Assembly (NCBI GenBank): GCA_944320745.1
Contig: CALUIN010000044.1
Span: 1 to 64,000 of the forward strand
Reading direction: 5' to 3'
Source of the DNA: an uncultured Alloprevotella sp.
Lineage (GTDB): Bacteria; Bacteroidota; Bacteroidia; Bacteroidales; Bacteroidaceae
Length of the DNA: 64,000 nt
Position 1 is the first letter of the stretch, and each line of letters begins with the position of its first letter. Position numbers and translations under genes: made by a program. Below are positions 43,847-53,682 of this stretch, one piece after another. The notes below the pieces were generated by a model that searched no databases, was not told the origin of the DNA, and worked only from the letters and a program-made list of their open reading frames with translations.

Positions 43847-45202
43847 ATGAAGAAGATCAAAATTAATCCCGTTCTTGTTTTATTGCTTTTCTATTGTTTG
43901 GCGGGCACGGCCTTTGGACAATCGGACAAGCACCTTACTGACATTTTCCTGCAGTCCTTGCAGCGCGGCACACCGCCGGTTGCAGACCATGCAGAATACG
44001 ACCCAATATCGCCGCAAAACATTGCTGCAGCCAGGTCGCAGGTTTGGAACGCCTGGGTAGAAGCGAACCGACTGTTCAACGAGGCCAAATTACCTCGGCT
44101 GACTTCACTCTCTTCCGAGACAACCGGCGAACTTGTCTTGCCTTCCAAGCTCGAGCCATCTGCCGTGATGAATTATTATTGGGGCTATAAAGACAGCCTT
44201 GCCCCCAATCAGCAATATCCGGTCTTCATATATTTGCATGGATCCGGTCCGCGCGATGCAGAATGGAGTACAGGATTAAAGTTGGCAAAACTGTTCCAGG
44301 ATGCCCCTTCCATTTATTTCATCCCGCGCATTCCCAACGAGAAAAATTACTACAGATGGTGGCAGCGCTCCAAACAATGGGCTTGGGAATGGCTTTTGCG
44401 CCAAATCTTCTTGACTCCTGCGGTAAATGCCAACCGAATCTACGTATTCGGCATATCTGAAGGCGGTTATGGCAGTCAGCGGCTGGCTTCTTTTTATGCG
44501 GATTATTGGGCCGCGGCAGGACCTATGGCAGGCGGCGAACCTCTAAGAAACGCACCGGCAGAGAATTGTGCCAACATCGGATTTAGTTTGCTGACAGGAG
44601 CTGAGGACAATGGATTTTACCGTAACGAATTGTCGCAGTTGGCCGCCACTGTCTTTGACAGCTTACAGTCGGTCTACCCTCATGCGTTCAAACATAGAAT
44701 CGAACTGATTCCCGGTCGCGGGCACGGCATAGATTATACGCCGACGACGCCTTGGCTGTGTAATTTTAGCCGCAACCCAAAGCCGAAGATGTTTTTGTGG
44801 GAAGATTTTGAAATGGACGGTCGGAATAGGACCGGGTTCTATAATCTACGTATTAACAAAAGGCCGTGCGACACGCTTCGGATTTATTATGAAATGGAGA
44901 TAATCGGCAACGAGATAAATCTTAACATCAGCAATGTGCATTACGAGACAACCCAGAAAGATCCCACTTGGGGGATAGAATTGAATTTTGCTAAAAGATA
45001 TGTGCCGGCACATGGCGGCGACTTAACCTTGTTTCTTGACGAAGAACTGGTTGACTTGTCAAAGAAGATCACGGTCAAAGTGAATGGCAAGCGCGTTTTT
45101 CGAGGGAAGGTTACATGCAATAGGAATAGCTTGATACAAAGTTTGGCGACCTTCTATGACCCGCAAAGGATTTTCCCGGCAGCGATAGAGATTCACTACT
45201 AA
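43847..45202 (+). CDS. Secreted alpha/beta-hydrolase (esterase-like)
   Basis: Exported hydrolase of 451 aa. ATG 43847 gives a clean signal peptide (KKIKINPVLVLLLFYCLAGTAFG), whereas the open frame to 43817 has only a TTG. HGSGPRDAEW is the oxyanion region, FGISEGGYGS the nucleophile elbow (Ser), and PGRGHGID holds the catalytic His. The last 130 residues are beta-rich and look like an added domain. Resemblance is to feruloyl/PHB-depolymerase-like esterases; the substrate is unknown. Confidence 0.85.
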   Translation: MKKIKINPVLVLLLFYCLAGTAFGQSDKHLTDIFLQSLQRGTPPVADHAEYDPISPQNIAAARSQVWNAWVEANRLFNEAKLPRLTSLSSETTGELVLPSKLEPSAVMNYYWGYKDSLAPNQQYPVFIYLHGSGPRDAEWSTGLKLAKLFQDAPSIYFIPRIPNEKNYYRWWQRSKQWAWEWLLRQIFLTPAVNANRIYVFGISEGGYGSQRLASFYADYWAAAGPMAGGEPLRNAPAENCANIGFSLLTGAEDNGFYRNELSQLAATVFDSLQSVYPHAFKHRIELIPGRGHGIDYTPTTPWLCNFSRNPKPKMFLWEDFEMDGRNRTGFYNLRINKRPCDTLRIYYEMEIIGNEINLNISNVHYETTQKDPTWGIELNFAKRYVPAHGGDLTLFLDEELVDLSKKITVKVNGKRVFRGKVTCNRNSLIQSLATFYDPQRIFPAAIEIHY

Positions 45203-45326
45203 CCAATGCGGAAGCGGCTAGACACGAAGATTCGTCAATACCGGCCCCTATGGTAGATTTTACTAAGAAAAACGTAAAATTCTCATATGGAATAGAAAAG
45301 TGTGTGACCCGTTGCACAGATTTTTG

Positions 45327-45334
45327 TATCTTTG
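45327..45334 (+). promoter_or_regulatory. -7 element (TATCTTTG) of clpC
   Basis: Exact TAnnTTTG match about 60 bases upstream of clpC; the -33 position has only a weak TGTG. No CIRCE or CtsR-like operator is visible. Confidence 0.5.
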
Positions 45335-45395
45335 CAATTTGGAATTATCCTAGCAGCTTATGGGCTGGGATTAAATTAAAAGAAAGGTAAAAAGT

Positions 45396-47921
45396 ATGTG
45401 CACGGATAATGCTTGGTCAGAAGAGTTCCGCGAGGTTTTAGCTTGTGGAAAAGAAGTCGCTGATAAGATCGGCGTTCAAGAGATATCTGCAAGTTGTCTG
45501 TTGCTCGGGATGATGAAGATTAACTGCAGAGCTACGGCAATCTTGAGGCATCTTGGTCTGAATATTGATTCAAAATATGATGAATGGATTGCCCAGGTGC
45601 AGCAATCGGACAAAAGAAAGGACGAGACTATCTCAAATATTAACAACACTAATCCGGCTGCTCCGGTTTTGGACTCCGCTTGTCTAAGAATTGTAAGGAT
45701 AGCCAGCCTGGAGGCAAGGAAAATGAGGGACGATACGACGCGAACAGAGCATCTATTGTTGGGGATATTGCGTGCTGACGGTAACCCTGCTTGTGAATTT
45801 CTTAATCATGAAGGTATTACTTACAGGAATGTGGCAGAGAGCTTGAACATTCGCCCTTCTATAAAGAATGGATTCGGCTTTGCCGACGACGATCAAGGCA
45901 GTGTGCCTCCCAACGCAGACAAGCAGAAATCTGCTACACCGCACGATCAGTCCGCCAATGAAGAAGGTTCGGATACTCCTGTGCTGGACACTTTCGGCAC
46001 GGATCTGACCCAACGAGCCCAAGAAGGCGTACTGGATCCAGTCGTGGGGAGAGAACGCGAAACGCTTAGGATTGCACAAATACTTTCCAGACGAAAAAAG
46101 AACAACCCCTTATTAATTGGAGAGCCCGGCGTCGGGAAAAGCGCCGTTGTGGAGGGGTTGGCCCAAATGATAGTGACCCGTAAGGCGCCGCACGCCCTGC
46201 TGGGAAAAAGAATTGTAGCCCTAGATATGGCCGCCATCGTTGCCGGTACACAATTTAGAGGACAATTCGAGGAACGCCTCCGGCGTCTGATTGAAGAAAT
46301 GCGCAATCATAAGGAAATCATTCTCTTCATAGACGAGATACACACCATCATCGGGGCAGGATCAGCTGCCGGAACGCTGGACGCGGCGAATATTCTGAAA
46401 CCCTCCTTAGCGCGAGGCGATGTACAATGTATAGGCGCCACTACTATTGCGGAATATCGCAAGACGATTGAAAAGGACGGTGCGTTGGAACGCCGTTTCC
46501 AAAAAGTCATGCTGGAGGCAACCTCTCCGGAAGAAACGCTACAGATACTGAAAAATCTGCGAGAAAGATATGAAGAGTTTCATTCCGTACACTATACGGA
46601 TGAAGCCCTTGAAGCCTGCGTGCGGCTGACAGAGCGCTATGTGACAGACCGCTCATTGCCAGACAAGGCCATCGACGCCATGGACGAAGCCGGAAGCCGA
46701 GTTCGGCTTTCGCGAGTCAGCGTGCCAAAAGCAGTCGTAGATAAAGAGAATGAAATTGAGGCACTGAAAAAGCGGAAATCAGAAGCAGCCAAGAACCAGG
46801 ATTATGAATTGGCCGCTCACCTACGTGATGCCATCAGCCAGCTGACCACAGAATTGGAAAAATTGAACCAAGAGTGGCTGGCCTCTCTGAAGGACGACCG
46901 CGGAACGGTGGACGTGAAGGATATAGCCGAAGTGGTCTCTTTGATGAGCGGCGTACCAGCCGGAAAAATGGCCAAGGACGAAATGTCCCGGTTAAAGGAA
47001 ATGGAACATGCCCTTAAAGAGAAAATCGTGGCACAAGACGACGCCATCAAGAAAGTGTGCCGTTCCATCATTAGAAATCGGCTGGGGCTAAAGGGGGCAG
47101 ACCGTCCTATCGGCACGTTCATGTTTGTCGGACCGACCGGTGTCGGTAAGACTTATTTAGTGAAATGCCTCGCAGAGTGGATGTTCGACAGGCCTGATGC
47201 CTTGATCCGAATAGACATGAGCGAATATGGCGAGAAATACAGTACAAGTCGTCTGGTCGGAGCCCCTCCGGGTTACGTAGGTTATGACGAAGGTGGACAA
47301 TTAACAGAGAAAGTACGTCGTCACCCTTATTCTGTCATTCTTTTGGATGAAATAGAGAAAGCCCACCCCGATGTGTTCAACACACTGCTGCAAGTAATGG
47401 ATGAGGGGCGCATGACCGACGGAAACGGTACGACAGTGGACTTCCGGAACACCATTATAATAATGACGTCCAACAGCGGTTCCCGCCAAGTCGGCGACTT
47501 CGCCAAGGGGATAGGATTCGACATACCCGACGGAGCGCCGAGTGAAGCAAATGTAGAAAGCATCATACAGAAGGCGCTTCGCCGTCAGTTCGCCCCGGAA
47601 TTTCTTAATCGTCTGGATGACATTATCGTATTCCACGCGCTGAACAAAGAAAGCGCGCTGGAAATTGCAGCATTGGAAATAAACGCGTTGAAGAAGCGGG
47701 TGGCGAACGCCGGCTTGCATATTACTGTTGCCCCCGAGGTCCTGAAATTCATCGTAGAAAAAGGTTACGATGCACGCTACGGGGCACGTTCATTGAAACG
47801 CACCATACAAAAGTATTTGGAGGATGCACTCTGCGACGCTCTTGTCGGGGAGAATCCCCCTCACGGCAATGTGCTTATTACCCTGAACAATCAGAAACAG
47901 ATATCTATAATTCAGAAATAA
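45396..47921 (+). CDS. clpC: ATP-dependent Clp protease ATP-binding subunit ClpC
   Basis: Hsp100 unfoldase that feeds proteins to ClpP or resolves aggregates. The 841-aa protein has a Clp N domain (about 1-150), AAA+ 1 with GEPGVGKS and ILFIDEIHT, a UVR-like middle segment ([18 protein letters not shown]), AAA+ 2 with GPTGVGKT and [12 protein letters not shown], and a C-terminal D2-small domain. The short middle domain fits ClpC rather than ClpB. Its TAA overlaps the ATG of rfbC (TAATG). Confidence 0.93.
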   Translation: MCTDNAWSEEFREVLACGKEVADKIGVQEISASCLLLGMMKINCRATAILRHLGLNIDSKYDEWIAQVQQSDKRKDETISNINNTNPAAPVLDSACLRIVRIASLEARKMRDDTTRTEHLLLGILRADGNPACEFLNHEGITYRNVAESLNIRPSIKNGFGFADDDQGSVPPNADKQKSATPHDQSANEEGSDTPVLDTFGTDLTQRAQEGVLDPVVGRERETLRIAQILSRRKKNNPLLIGEPGVGKSAVVEGLAQMIVTRKAPHALLGKRIVALDMAAIVAGTQFRGQFEERLRRLIEEMRNHKEIILFIDEIHTIIGAGSAAGTLDAANILKPSLARGDVQCIGATTIAEYRKTIEKDGALERRFQKVMLEATSPEETLQILKNLRERYEEFHSVHYTDEALEACVRLTERYVTDRSLPDKAIDAMDEAGSRVRLSRVSVPKAVVDKENEIEALKKRKSEAAKNQDYELAAHLRDAISQLTTELEKLNQEWLASLKDDRGTVDVKDIAEVVSLMSGVPAGKMAKDEMSRLKEMEHALKEKIVAQDDAIKKVCRSIIRNRLGLKGADRPIGTFMFVGPTGVGKTYLVKCLAEWMFDRPDALIRIDMSEYGEKYSTSRLVGAPPGYVGYDEGGQLTEKVRRHPYSVILLDEIEKAHPDVFNTLLQVMDEGRMTDGNGTTVDFRNTIIIMTSNSGSRQVGDFAKGIGFDIPDGAPSEANVESIIQKALRRQFAPEFLNRLDDIIVFHALNKESALEIAALEINALKKRVANAGLHITVAPEVLKFIVEKGYDARYGARSLKRTIQKYLEDALCDALVGENPPHGNVLITLNNQKQISIIQK

Positions 47922-48475
47922 TGAAATATATTGCAACTGAAATTCCTGGCGTCTGGATTCTCGAGCCTCGAATATTCCGTGACTCCCGTGGATATTTCAT
48001 GGAAACGTGGAACGAAGAAGACTTTAATAAAGGAATAGGGCAACCCGTTCATTTCATACAGGACAATCAGTCCTGTTCATCCTACGGCGTACTCCGCGGC
48101 CTGCACTATCAGAAGGGAGCCGCATCCCAAGCAAAACTCGTGAGGGTGCTCGCAGGAACCGTCGTAGATGTTGCGGTCGATTTGCGCCAGGACTCACCCA
48201 CGTTCGGCAATCACATCATGGTAGAGCTTAGCGATAAGAATAACCGTCAGCTATATATCCCCAGAGGCTTCGCCCATGGCTTTCAGGTGTTGTCCGAGAC
48301 GGCCATATTTACTTATAAAGTAGATAATTTCTACGCTCCCGACACAGAATGTTCCATCAGGTACAACGACTCTAGCCTGGCCATACAATGGCCTGTCACG
48401 GACGAGCAGAAAATCATTCTTTCTGAGAAGGATTTAAGCCGCTCCGTTTCGTTTGAAAACGCTGAAAAATTTTAA
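47921..48475 (+). CDS. rfbC: dTDP-4-dehydrorhamnose 3,5-epimerase
   Basis: Third enzyme of dTDP-L-rhamnose synthesis. The 184-aa cupin protein has [14 protein letters not shown], the catalytic His in LRGLHYQ, and [14 protein letters not shown]. Its start codon overlaps the clpC stop. The other rfb genes are not adjacent, so rhamnose genes are dispersed here. Confidence 0.95.
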   Translation: MKYIATEIPGVWILEPRIFRDSRGYFMETWNEEDFNKGIGQPVHFIQDNQSCSSYGVLRGLHYQKGAASQAKLVRVLAGTVVDVAVDLRQDSPTFGNHIMVELSDKNNRQLYIPRGFAHGFQVLSETAIFTYKVDNFYAPDTECSIRYNDSSLAIQWPVTDEQKIILSEKDLSRSVSFENAEKF

Positions 48476-48491
48476 GGACGACGACAATAGC

Positions 48492-50273
48492 ATGAAGAAT
48501 ATTCGCAACTTTTGTATCATTGCCCACATAGACCACGGGAAAAGTACGCTCGCCGATAGGCTCCTCGAGCGGACACATACCTTAACGGTGACCGAAGGAC
48601 AAATGCTTGACGACATGGACCTGGAGAAAGAGCGGGGGATTACCATTAAAAGTCATGCAATACAAATGGAATATTCTTATGAGGGCACACCATATAAGCT
48701 GAATCTGATTGACACGCCGGGACACGTGGATTTTGCTTACGAGGTTTCCCGCAGCATCGCGGCGTGTGAAGGCTGCCTCCTAGTCGTTGACTCTACGCAG
48801 GGAGTACAGGCACAAACGATTTCAAATCTCTACATGGCCATAGAGCATAACTTAGAGATTATCCCTGTACTGAACAAATGCGATATGGTTAACTCTATGC
48901 CCGAAGAGGTAGAAGATGAAATCATCGAATTGCTCGGATGCAAAAGAGAGGAGATCATACACGCTTCCGGTAAAACCGGACAAGGAGTTGACGAAATTCT
49001 GAGGGCCGTGGTAGAACGGATTCCCTCTCCGCAGGGCGACGACGAAGCGCCTTTACAGGCATTGATTTTCGACTCCGTATTTAATCCGTTCCGGGGAATC
49101 ATTGCCTACTTCAAAATAGAAAACGGCACACTGAAGACAGGCGACAATGTCTTGTTCGTCAATACAAAAAAGAAATATGTCGCCGATGAGATTGGTGTGC
49201 TGAAAATGGATTTGTCTCCAAGAGATGAACTGCACAGTGGAGACGTAGGCTATATTGTCAGCGGCATAAAGACAGCTGTTGAGGTTAAAGTCGGTGATAC
49301 GATAACACATACTGAGCGCCCGTGCGACAATGCCATAGCCGGATTTGAGGAAGTCAAGCCAATGGTCTTCGCCGGGGTCTATCCCATAGAAACCGAAGAT
49401 TTTGAGCAGTTGCGTTCCAGCTTGGAGAAACTCCAATTGAACGATGCGTCCTTGACCTTCCAGCCTGAATCGTCTGTCGCTTTGGGCTTTGGCTTCCGAT
49501 GCGGATTCCTGGGGTTGCTACACATGGAAATCATCCAAGAACGACTGGACCGGGAGTTCAACATGAACGTTATCACCACTGTGCCCAACGTTAGCTATCA
49601 CGTTTATGACAAGCACGGTGTAATGAAGGAGGTACACAATCCCGCGGGCATGCCGGATGTGTTGGAAATATCCTCTATCGAAGAACCGTTTATACGTGCC
49701 TCCATCATCACGAGAACGGAATTCATCGGCAATATCATGACGCTATGCTTGAAAAAGCGAGGGGAGCTTGTCAAACAGGAATACATCTCAGGCGACCGCG
49801 TAGAGCTCTATTATGATATGCCCTTGGCGGAAATCGTGATAGACTTTTACGATAAACTGAAATCCATCTCCAAGGGGTATGCTTCGTTCGATTATCATCC
49901 TCTCGATTTCCGTCCTTCAAAACTCGTCAAAGTCGACATCCTGTTAAACGGCGAATCGGTCGACGCACTTTCTACGTTAACACACGTTGATAATGCGGCA
50001 TACTTGGGCAGACGAATGTGCGAGCGCCTGAAGGAACTGTTGCCCAGACAGCAATTCGATATTGCCATCCAGGCCGCCATCGGATCGAAAATCATAGCTC
50101 GCGAAACCGTAAAACAAGTCCGGAAAGACGTCACTGCAAAATGTTATGGTGGCGACATCAGCCGCAAACGCAAATTGCTCGAAAAGCAGAAACGGGGAAA
50201 AAAGAGGATGAAGGAAATCGGCAGTGTGCAAGTCCCGCAGAAAGCGTTTCTGGCAGTGCTCAAACTTGATTAG
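48492..50273 (+). CDS. lepA: Elongation factor 4 (LepA)
   Basis: Ribosome-associated translational GTPase. The 593-aa protein has [10 protein letters not shown] (G1), DTPGHVDF (G3), NKCDM (G4), EF-G-like domains and the LepA-specific C-terminal domain ([18 protein letters not shown]). The frame opens at 48453, but the [12 protein letters not shown] start at 48492 is the family start, 16 bases after rfbC. Confidence 0.97.
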   Translation: MKNIRNFCIIAHIDHGKSTLADRLLERTHTLTVTEGQMLDDMDLEKERGITIKSHAIQMEYSYEGTPYKLNLIDTPGHVDFAYEVSRSIAACEGCLLVVDSTQGVQAQTISNLYMAIEHNLEIIPVLNKCDMVNSMPEEVEDEIIELLGCKREEIIHASGKTGQGVDEILRAVVERIPSPQGDDEAPLQALIFDSVFNPFRGIIAYFKIENGTLKTGDNVLFVNTKKKYVADEIGVLKMDLSPRDELHSGDVGYIVSGIKTAVEVKVGDTITHTERPCDNAIAGFEEVKPMVFAGVYPIETEDFEQLRSSLEKLQLNDASLTFQPESSVALGFGFRCGFLGLLHMEIIQERLDREFNMNVITTVPNVSYHVYDKHGVMKEVHNPAGMPDVLEISSIEEPFIRASIITRTEFIGNIMTLCLKKRGELVKQEYISGDRVELYYDMPLAEIVIDFYDKLKSISKGYASFDYHPLDFRPSKLVKVDILLNGESVDALSTLTHVDNAAYLGRRMCERLKELLPRQQFDIAIQAAIGSKIIARETVKQVRKDVTAKCYGGDISRKRKLLEKQKRGKKRMKEIGSVQVPQKAFLAVLKLD

Positions 50274-50304
50274 TAAACATATAGAACAGATAGGTCTACC
50301 GCGT

Positions 50305-51009
50305 ATGCTCATAAATATTAAAGGCGCAAATGTAGCGATTGACAATATGCAGTTACTTCAGAATGTAGATTTTGAAGTTGACGAGAATGAATTCGTTTAC
50401 ATCATCGGCCGCGTCGGTTCGGGCAAAAGTTCCTTGCTGAAAACACTTTACGGAGAACTCCCTCTGACCGGCAACGGAGAGGCTCACATACTTGATTATG
50501 ATTTGTACCGTCTGAAGCGTAAGAATATCCCTGCACTTCGACGGCAGTTGGGCATCATCTTCCAGGATTTCCAACTATTGAGTGACCGGACCATCGGAGA
50601 AAATCTGGATTTCGTATTACGGAGTACAGGATGGCGCAAAAAGAAAATGCGGCGGCAGCGGATAGAAGAGGTTCTGACTGATGTCGGACTGGCAGACAAG
50701 GCAGACAATTTTCCGCACCAATTATCCGGTGGAGAGCAGCAACGCATTTCTATCGCACGTGCCCTGCTCAATACCCCGAAGATTATCCTGGCCGACGAGC
50801 CGACCGGCAATCTTGATAAGGAATCCGGGGAACAGGTGATAGAATTGTTGCGCGAGGCGGCAGGAAAGGGGACGGCAGTCGTCATGGTGACACACAATCT
50901 AAACCTCCTACGGCAATATCCCGGCGTCGTCTACCGGTGTGAGAATGGAAACATCTGCGAAGTGACAACTGAATATAATCAACCGCTTACTATAGAAGAT
51001 AACAATTAA
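50305..51009 (+). CDS. FtsE-like ABC transporter ATP-binding protein
   Basis: Cytoplasmic ATPase of 234 aa: Walker A GRVGSGKSS, Q-loop FQDFQLL, signature LSGGEQQR, Walker B IILADEPTG and the His switch VTHN. It groups by eye with FtsE/LolD-type ATPases (NIPALRRQLGIIFQDF). ATG 50305 is chosen because similarity begins at LINIKGANVAI; the open frame to 50224 overlaps lepA. No ftsX-like permease is next to it; lysC follows 4 bases after its stop. Confidence 0.85.
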   Translation: MLINIKGANVAIDNMQLLQNVDFEVDENEFVYIIGRVGSGKSSLLKTLYGELPLTGNGEAHILDYDLYRLKRKNIPALRRQLGIIFQDFQLLSDRTIGENLDFVLRSTGWRKKKMRRQRIEEVLTDVGLADKADNFPHQLSGGEQQRISIARALLNTPKIILADEPTGNLDKESGEQVIELLREAAGKGTAVVMVTHNLNLLRQYPGVVYRCENGNICEVTTEYNQPLTIEDNN

Positions 51010-51013
51010 GTCG

Positions 51014-52345
51014 ATGGGGAAAATGAAGATCCTGAAATTTGGAGGCACCTCAGTAGGCACTCCTCAACGTATGAAAAATGTCGCCCAACTGATTTCCACA
51101 GGCGAAAAATGTATAGTTGTCCTTTCCGCGATGGCCGGAACAACTAATACACTGGTTGAAATAGCAGACTATTTCAAGAAAAAGAACAACGAGGCCGCTA
51201 ACACTGTAATTAACGGCTTGCGTACGAAATATATGCAGCACATCCGGGAACTGTATTCCACACCGGAAGCACTGGGCAAAACCCGCGATTTCCTCGAGGA
51301 TATTTTCATGTATCTGCATTCCTTCTCCAACAACGAGTTCACTACAGCTTGCGAAAAAGCCATCCTGGCTCAAGGAGAGATCATCAGCACGAACATGATG
51401 ACAAATTACCTGGAGGAATTGGGCATCAAGGTCAGGCTGATTCCTGCGTTGGATTTCATGAAGCTCACCGAAAACGGCGAACCGGACCAGCACAACATTA
51501 AAAAATTCCTGACGGATTATCTTGCGAAGAATGCAGACACGGAAATCTACATCACACAAGGTTTTATCTGCAAAAACAGCATGGGCGAGGTTGACAATCT
51601 GCAACGGGGCGGGAGCGATTACACGGCTTGCCTCATAGGCGCGGCCTTACGCTCAGAAGAAATCCAGATCTGGACAGACATCGACGGCATGCACAACAAC
51701 GACCCGCGCTTTGTCGATGGCACGTCTCCTGTACGGCAGCTGAATTTTGAAGAAGCCGCTGAACTGGCATACTTCGGAGCCAAAATCCTGCATCCGACGT
51801 GCATCCAGCCAGCAAGATATGCCGGCGTACCTGTACGATTGCTCAACACGATGGATCCCTCAGCTCCCGGCACATTGATTAATAACGAAATGGTGCACGG
51901 GCGCATCAAGGCTGTTGCCGCAAAGGACAATATTACGGCCATCAAGATTGTGTCGAGCCGTATGCTGCTGGCAACCGGATTCCTTCGCAAGGTTTTTGAG
52001 ATTTTTGAATCATACCAGACGAGCATTGACATGGTGGCGACCTCTGAGGTCGGCATATCTCTGAGCATAGACAATGACAGCCGATTGGTTCCGATTGTAG
52101 AAGAACTGAAAAAGTACGGAACCGTTGAAGTGGACAAAGACATGTGCATCATTTGTGTAGTAGGCGATTTGAAATGGGACAATGTCGGCTTTGAAACGCT
52201 GGCTACCGACGCGCTGGCCAATATCCCCGTGCGAATGATTGCTTACGGCGGCAGCAACCACAACATTTCCTTTCTGGTGCGCGGCATAGACAAACAGAGC
52301 GCGCTTCAGGCCTTATCCGACAAACTGTTTACCTCCGCCCAATAA
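51014..52345 (+). CDS. lysC: Aspartate kinase
   Basis: Phosphorylates aspartate, entry to lysine, threonine and methionine synthesis. The monofunctional 443-aa protein has KFGGTSVGT at the N terminus, GRGGSDYTA-like RGGSDYTACLIG, and two C-terminal ACT domains (SIDMVATSEVGISLSID) for amino-acid feedback. A second in-frame ATG at 51023 is possible. It precedes lysA, and a hairpin lies between them. Confidence 0.95.
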   Translation: MGKMKILKFGGTSVGTPQRMKNVAQLISTGEKCIVVLSAMAGTTNTLVEIADYFKKKNNEAANTVINGLRTKYMQHIRELYSTPEALGKTRDFLEDIFMYLHSFSNNEFTTACEKAILAQGEIISTNMMTNYLEELGIKVRLIPALDFMKLTENGEPDQHNIKKFLTDYLAKNADTEIYITQGFICKNSMGEVDNLQRGGSDYTACLIGAALRSEEIQIWTDIDGMHNNDPRFVDGTSPVRQLNFEEAAELAYFGAKILHPTCIQPARYAGVPVRLLNTMDPSAPGTLINNEMVHGRIKAVAAKDNITAIKIVSSRMLLATGFLRKVFEIFESYQTSIDMVATSEVGISLSIDNDSRLVPIVEELKKYGTVEVDKDMCIICVVGDLKWDNVGFETLATDALANIPVRMIAYGGSNHNISFLVRGIDKQSALQALSDKLFTSAQ

Positions 52346-52372
52346 TCGCTCAATTACGATCCAAACCTATAC

Positions 52373-52403
52373 AGCCTGGCCGGTAAGATAGACCGGTCAG
52401 GCT
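52373..52403 (+). terminator. Hairpin between lysC and lysA
   Basis: AGCCTGGCCGGT pairs with ACCGGTCAGGCT (one G-U) around a seven-base loop; the tail CTATTCC is only weakly T-rich. It is 27 bases past lysC and 15 before lysA, so it is either a weak terminator or an attenuator. Confidence 0.6.
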
Positions 52404-52418
52404 CTATTCCGAAACATT

Positions 52419-53585
52419 ATGAAGACTGTTTTCCCCATAGAGCGGTTCCAACACATCCGCACACCTTTTTATTATTACGACGAAGAATTACTGAGCGCAA
52501 CACTTGATGAGATCAGAAAGCAGGTGTCCGATGCTCCGGATTACCACGTGCATTACGCCATCAAGGCCAACGCCAATCCTGTAATATTACGGCAGATCGC
52601 AGCTGCTGGACTCGGGGCAGACTGCGTGAGCGGCGGAGAGGTGGGGCACGCGGTTGCTTGCGGGTTCGATCCTTCGGACATCGTATTTGCCGGTGTGGGA
52701 AAGAGTGACGACGAGATTAGTCTGGCACTGCGCATTGGCATTTCCCGCTTCAACGTAGAAAGTATCGAAGAACTGGAAATCATACAACAGATCGCGGCCG
52801 GGATGCATCGGACTGCCCACGTGGCTTTCCGCCTGAATCCGAACATTGATGCGCACACCCATGAAAAAATCACTACGGGTAAGGCGGAAAACAAATTCGG
52901 CATCCCTGCGACACAGGTCGCTCAGTTGTTACAAGCTGCCCAGAATATGCAGCACATCCAATTTGAAGGACTTCATTTCCACTTAGGCAGCCAGATAACG
53001 GACCTCAACGTATTCAAGCGCCTTTGTCAATATATCAACACGCTACAGGACCGTCTGGAGCAGGAAGGTTTCGTCTTGCCCACGCTGAATGTCGGAGGAG
53101 GGCTCGGCATTTCCTACGAAGCGCCAGACGAACAACCAATTCCTGACTTCAAGGGCTATTTCGACGTGTTCAAAACTTGCCTGCACCTGCGGCCACACCA
53201 AGAGTTGCACTTTGAGCTGGGGCGCTCGGTCGTAGCGCAGTGCGGCTCACTGATTTCACGCGTCCTCTACGTCAAGAAAGGCGACACGCGCGATTTCCTG
53301 ATTTTAGACGCAGGCTTCACCGAACTAATCCGTCCAGCAATGTACGGCGCACTGCATAAAATCGAGAACCTCTCATCCTCCGGCGTTCAGTCGTGCGAGG
53401 AATATGACATCGTAGGTCCGATCTGTGAAAGCAGCGATGTCTTTGCCACACACTACAGATTGCCCCTATCGCACCGGGGGGACTTTGTGGCCTTGCGTTC
53501 GGCTGGTGCTTACGGCGAAGCCATGGCCTCGACGTATAACTGTAGGCCGTTAGTCCGTAGCTACTATTCGACAGTGGAGGAATAA
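52419..53585 (+). CDS. lysA: Diaminopimelate decarboxylase
   Basis: Last step of lysine synthesis, meso-DAP to lysine. The 388-aa PLP enzyme has HYAIKANANPVIL (PLP Lys), FHLGSQITD, LNVGGGLGISY (phosphate loop), FELGRSVVAQCG and the active-site Cys in GPICESSDVFA. With lysC it encodes the two ends of the lysine pathway. Confidence 0.95.
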   Translation: MKTVFPIERFQHIRTPFYYYDEELLSATLDEIRKQVSDAPDYHVHYAIKANANPVILRQIAAAGLGADCVSGGEVGHAVACGFDPSDIVFAGVGKSDDEISLALRIGISRFNVESIEELEIIQQIAAGMHRTAHVAFRLNPNIDAHTHEKITTGKAENKFGIPATQVAQLLQAAQNMQHIQFEGLHFHLGSQITDLNVFKRLCQYINTLQDRLEQEGFVLPTLNVGGGLGISYEAPDEQPIPDFKGYFDVFKTCLHLRPHQELHFELGRSVVAQCGSLISRVLYVKKGDTRDFLILDAGFTELIRPAMYGALHKIENLSSSGVQSCEEYDIVGPICESSDVFATHYRLPLSHRGDFVALRSAGAYGEAMASTYNCRPLVRSYYSTVEE

Positions 53586-53643
53586 ATAGGAGGGGAACGG
53601 CATGCATAATGTACCTGCCGGTAAGCATTTATCCAGGATAAAG

Positions 53644-53675
53644 TTTGTTATATCCCGCCGCATACACTAATTTTG
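53644..53675 (+). promoter_or_regulatory. Consensus promoter of the outer-membrane barrel gene
   Basis: TTTG at 53644-53647, exactly 20 bases, then TAATTTTG at 53668-53675: a full consensus match. The -7 box ends seven bases before the ATG at 53683, so the leader would be only about four bases. Confidence 0.8.
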
Positions 53676-53682
53676 CAACGCA

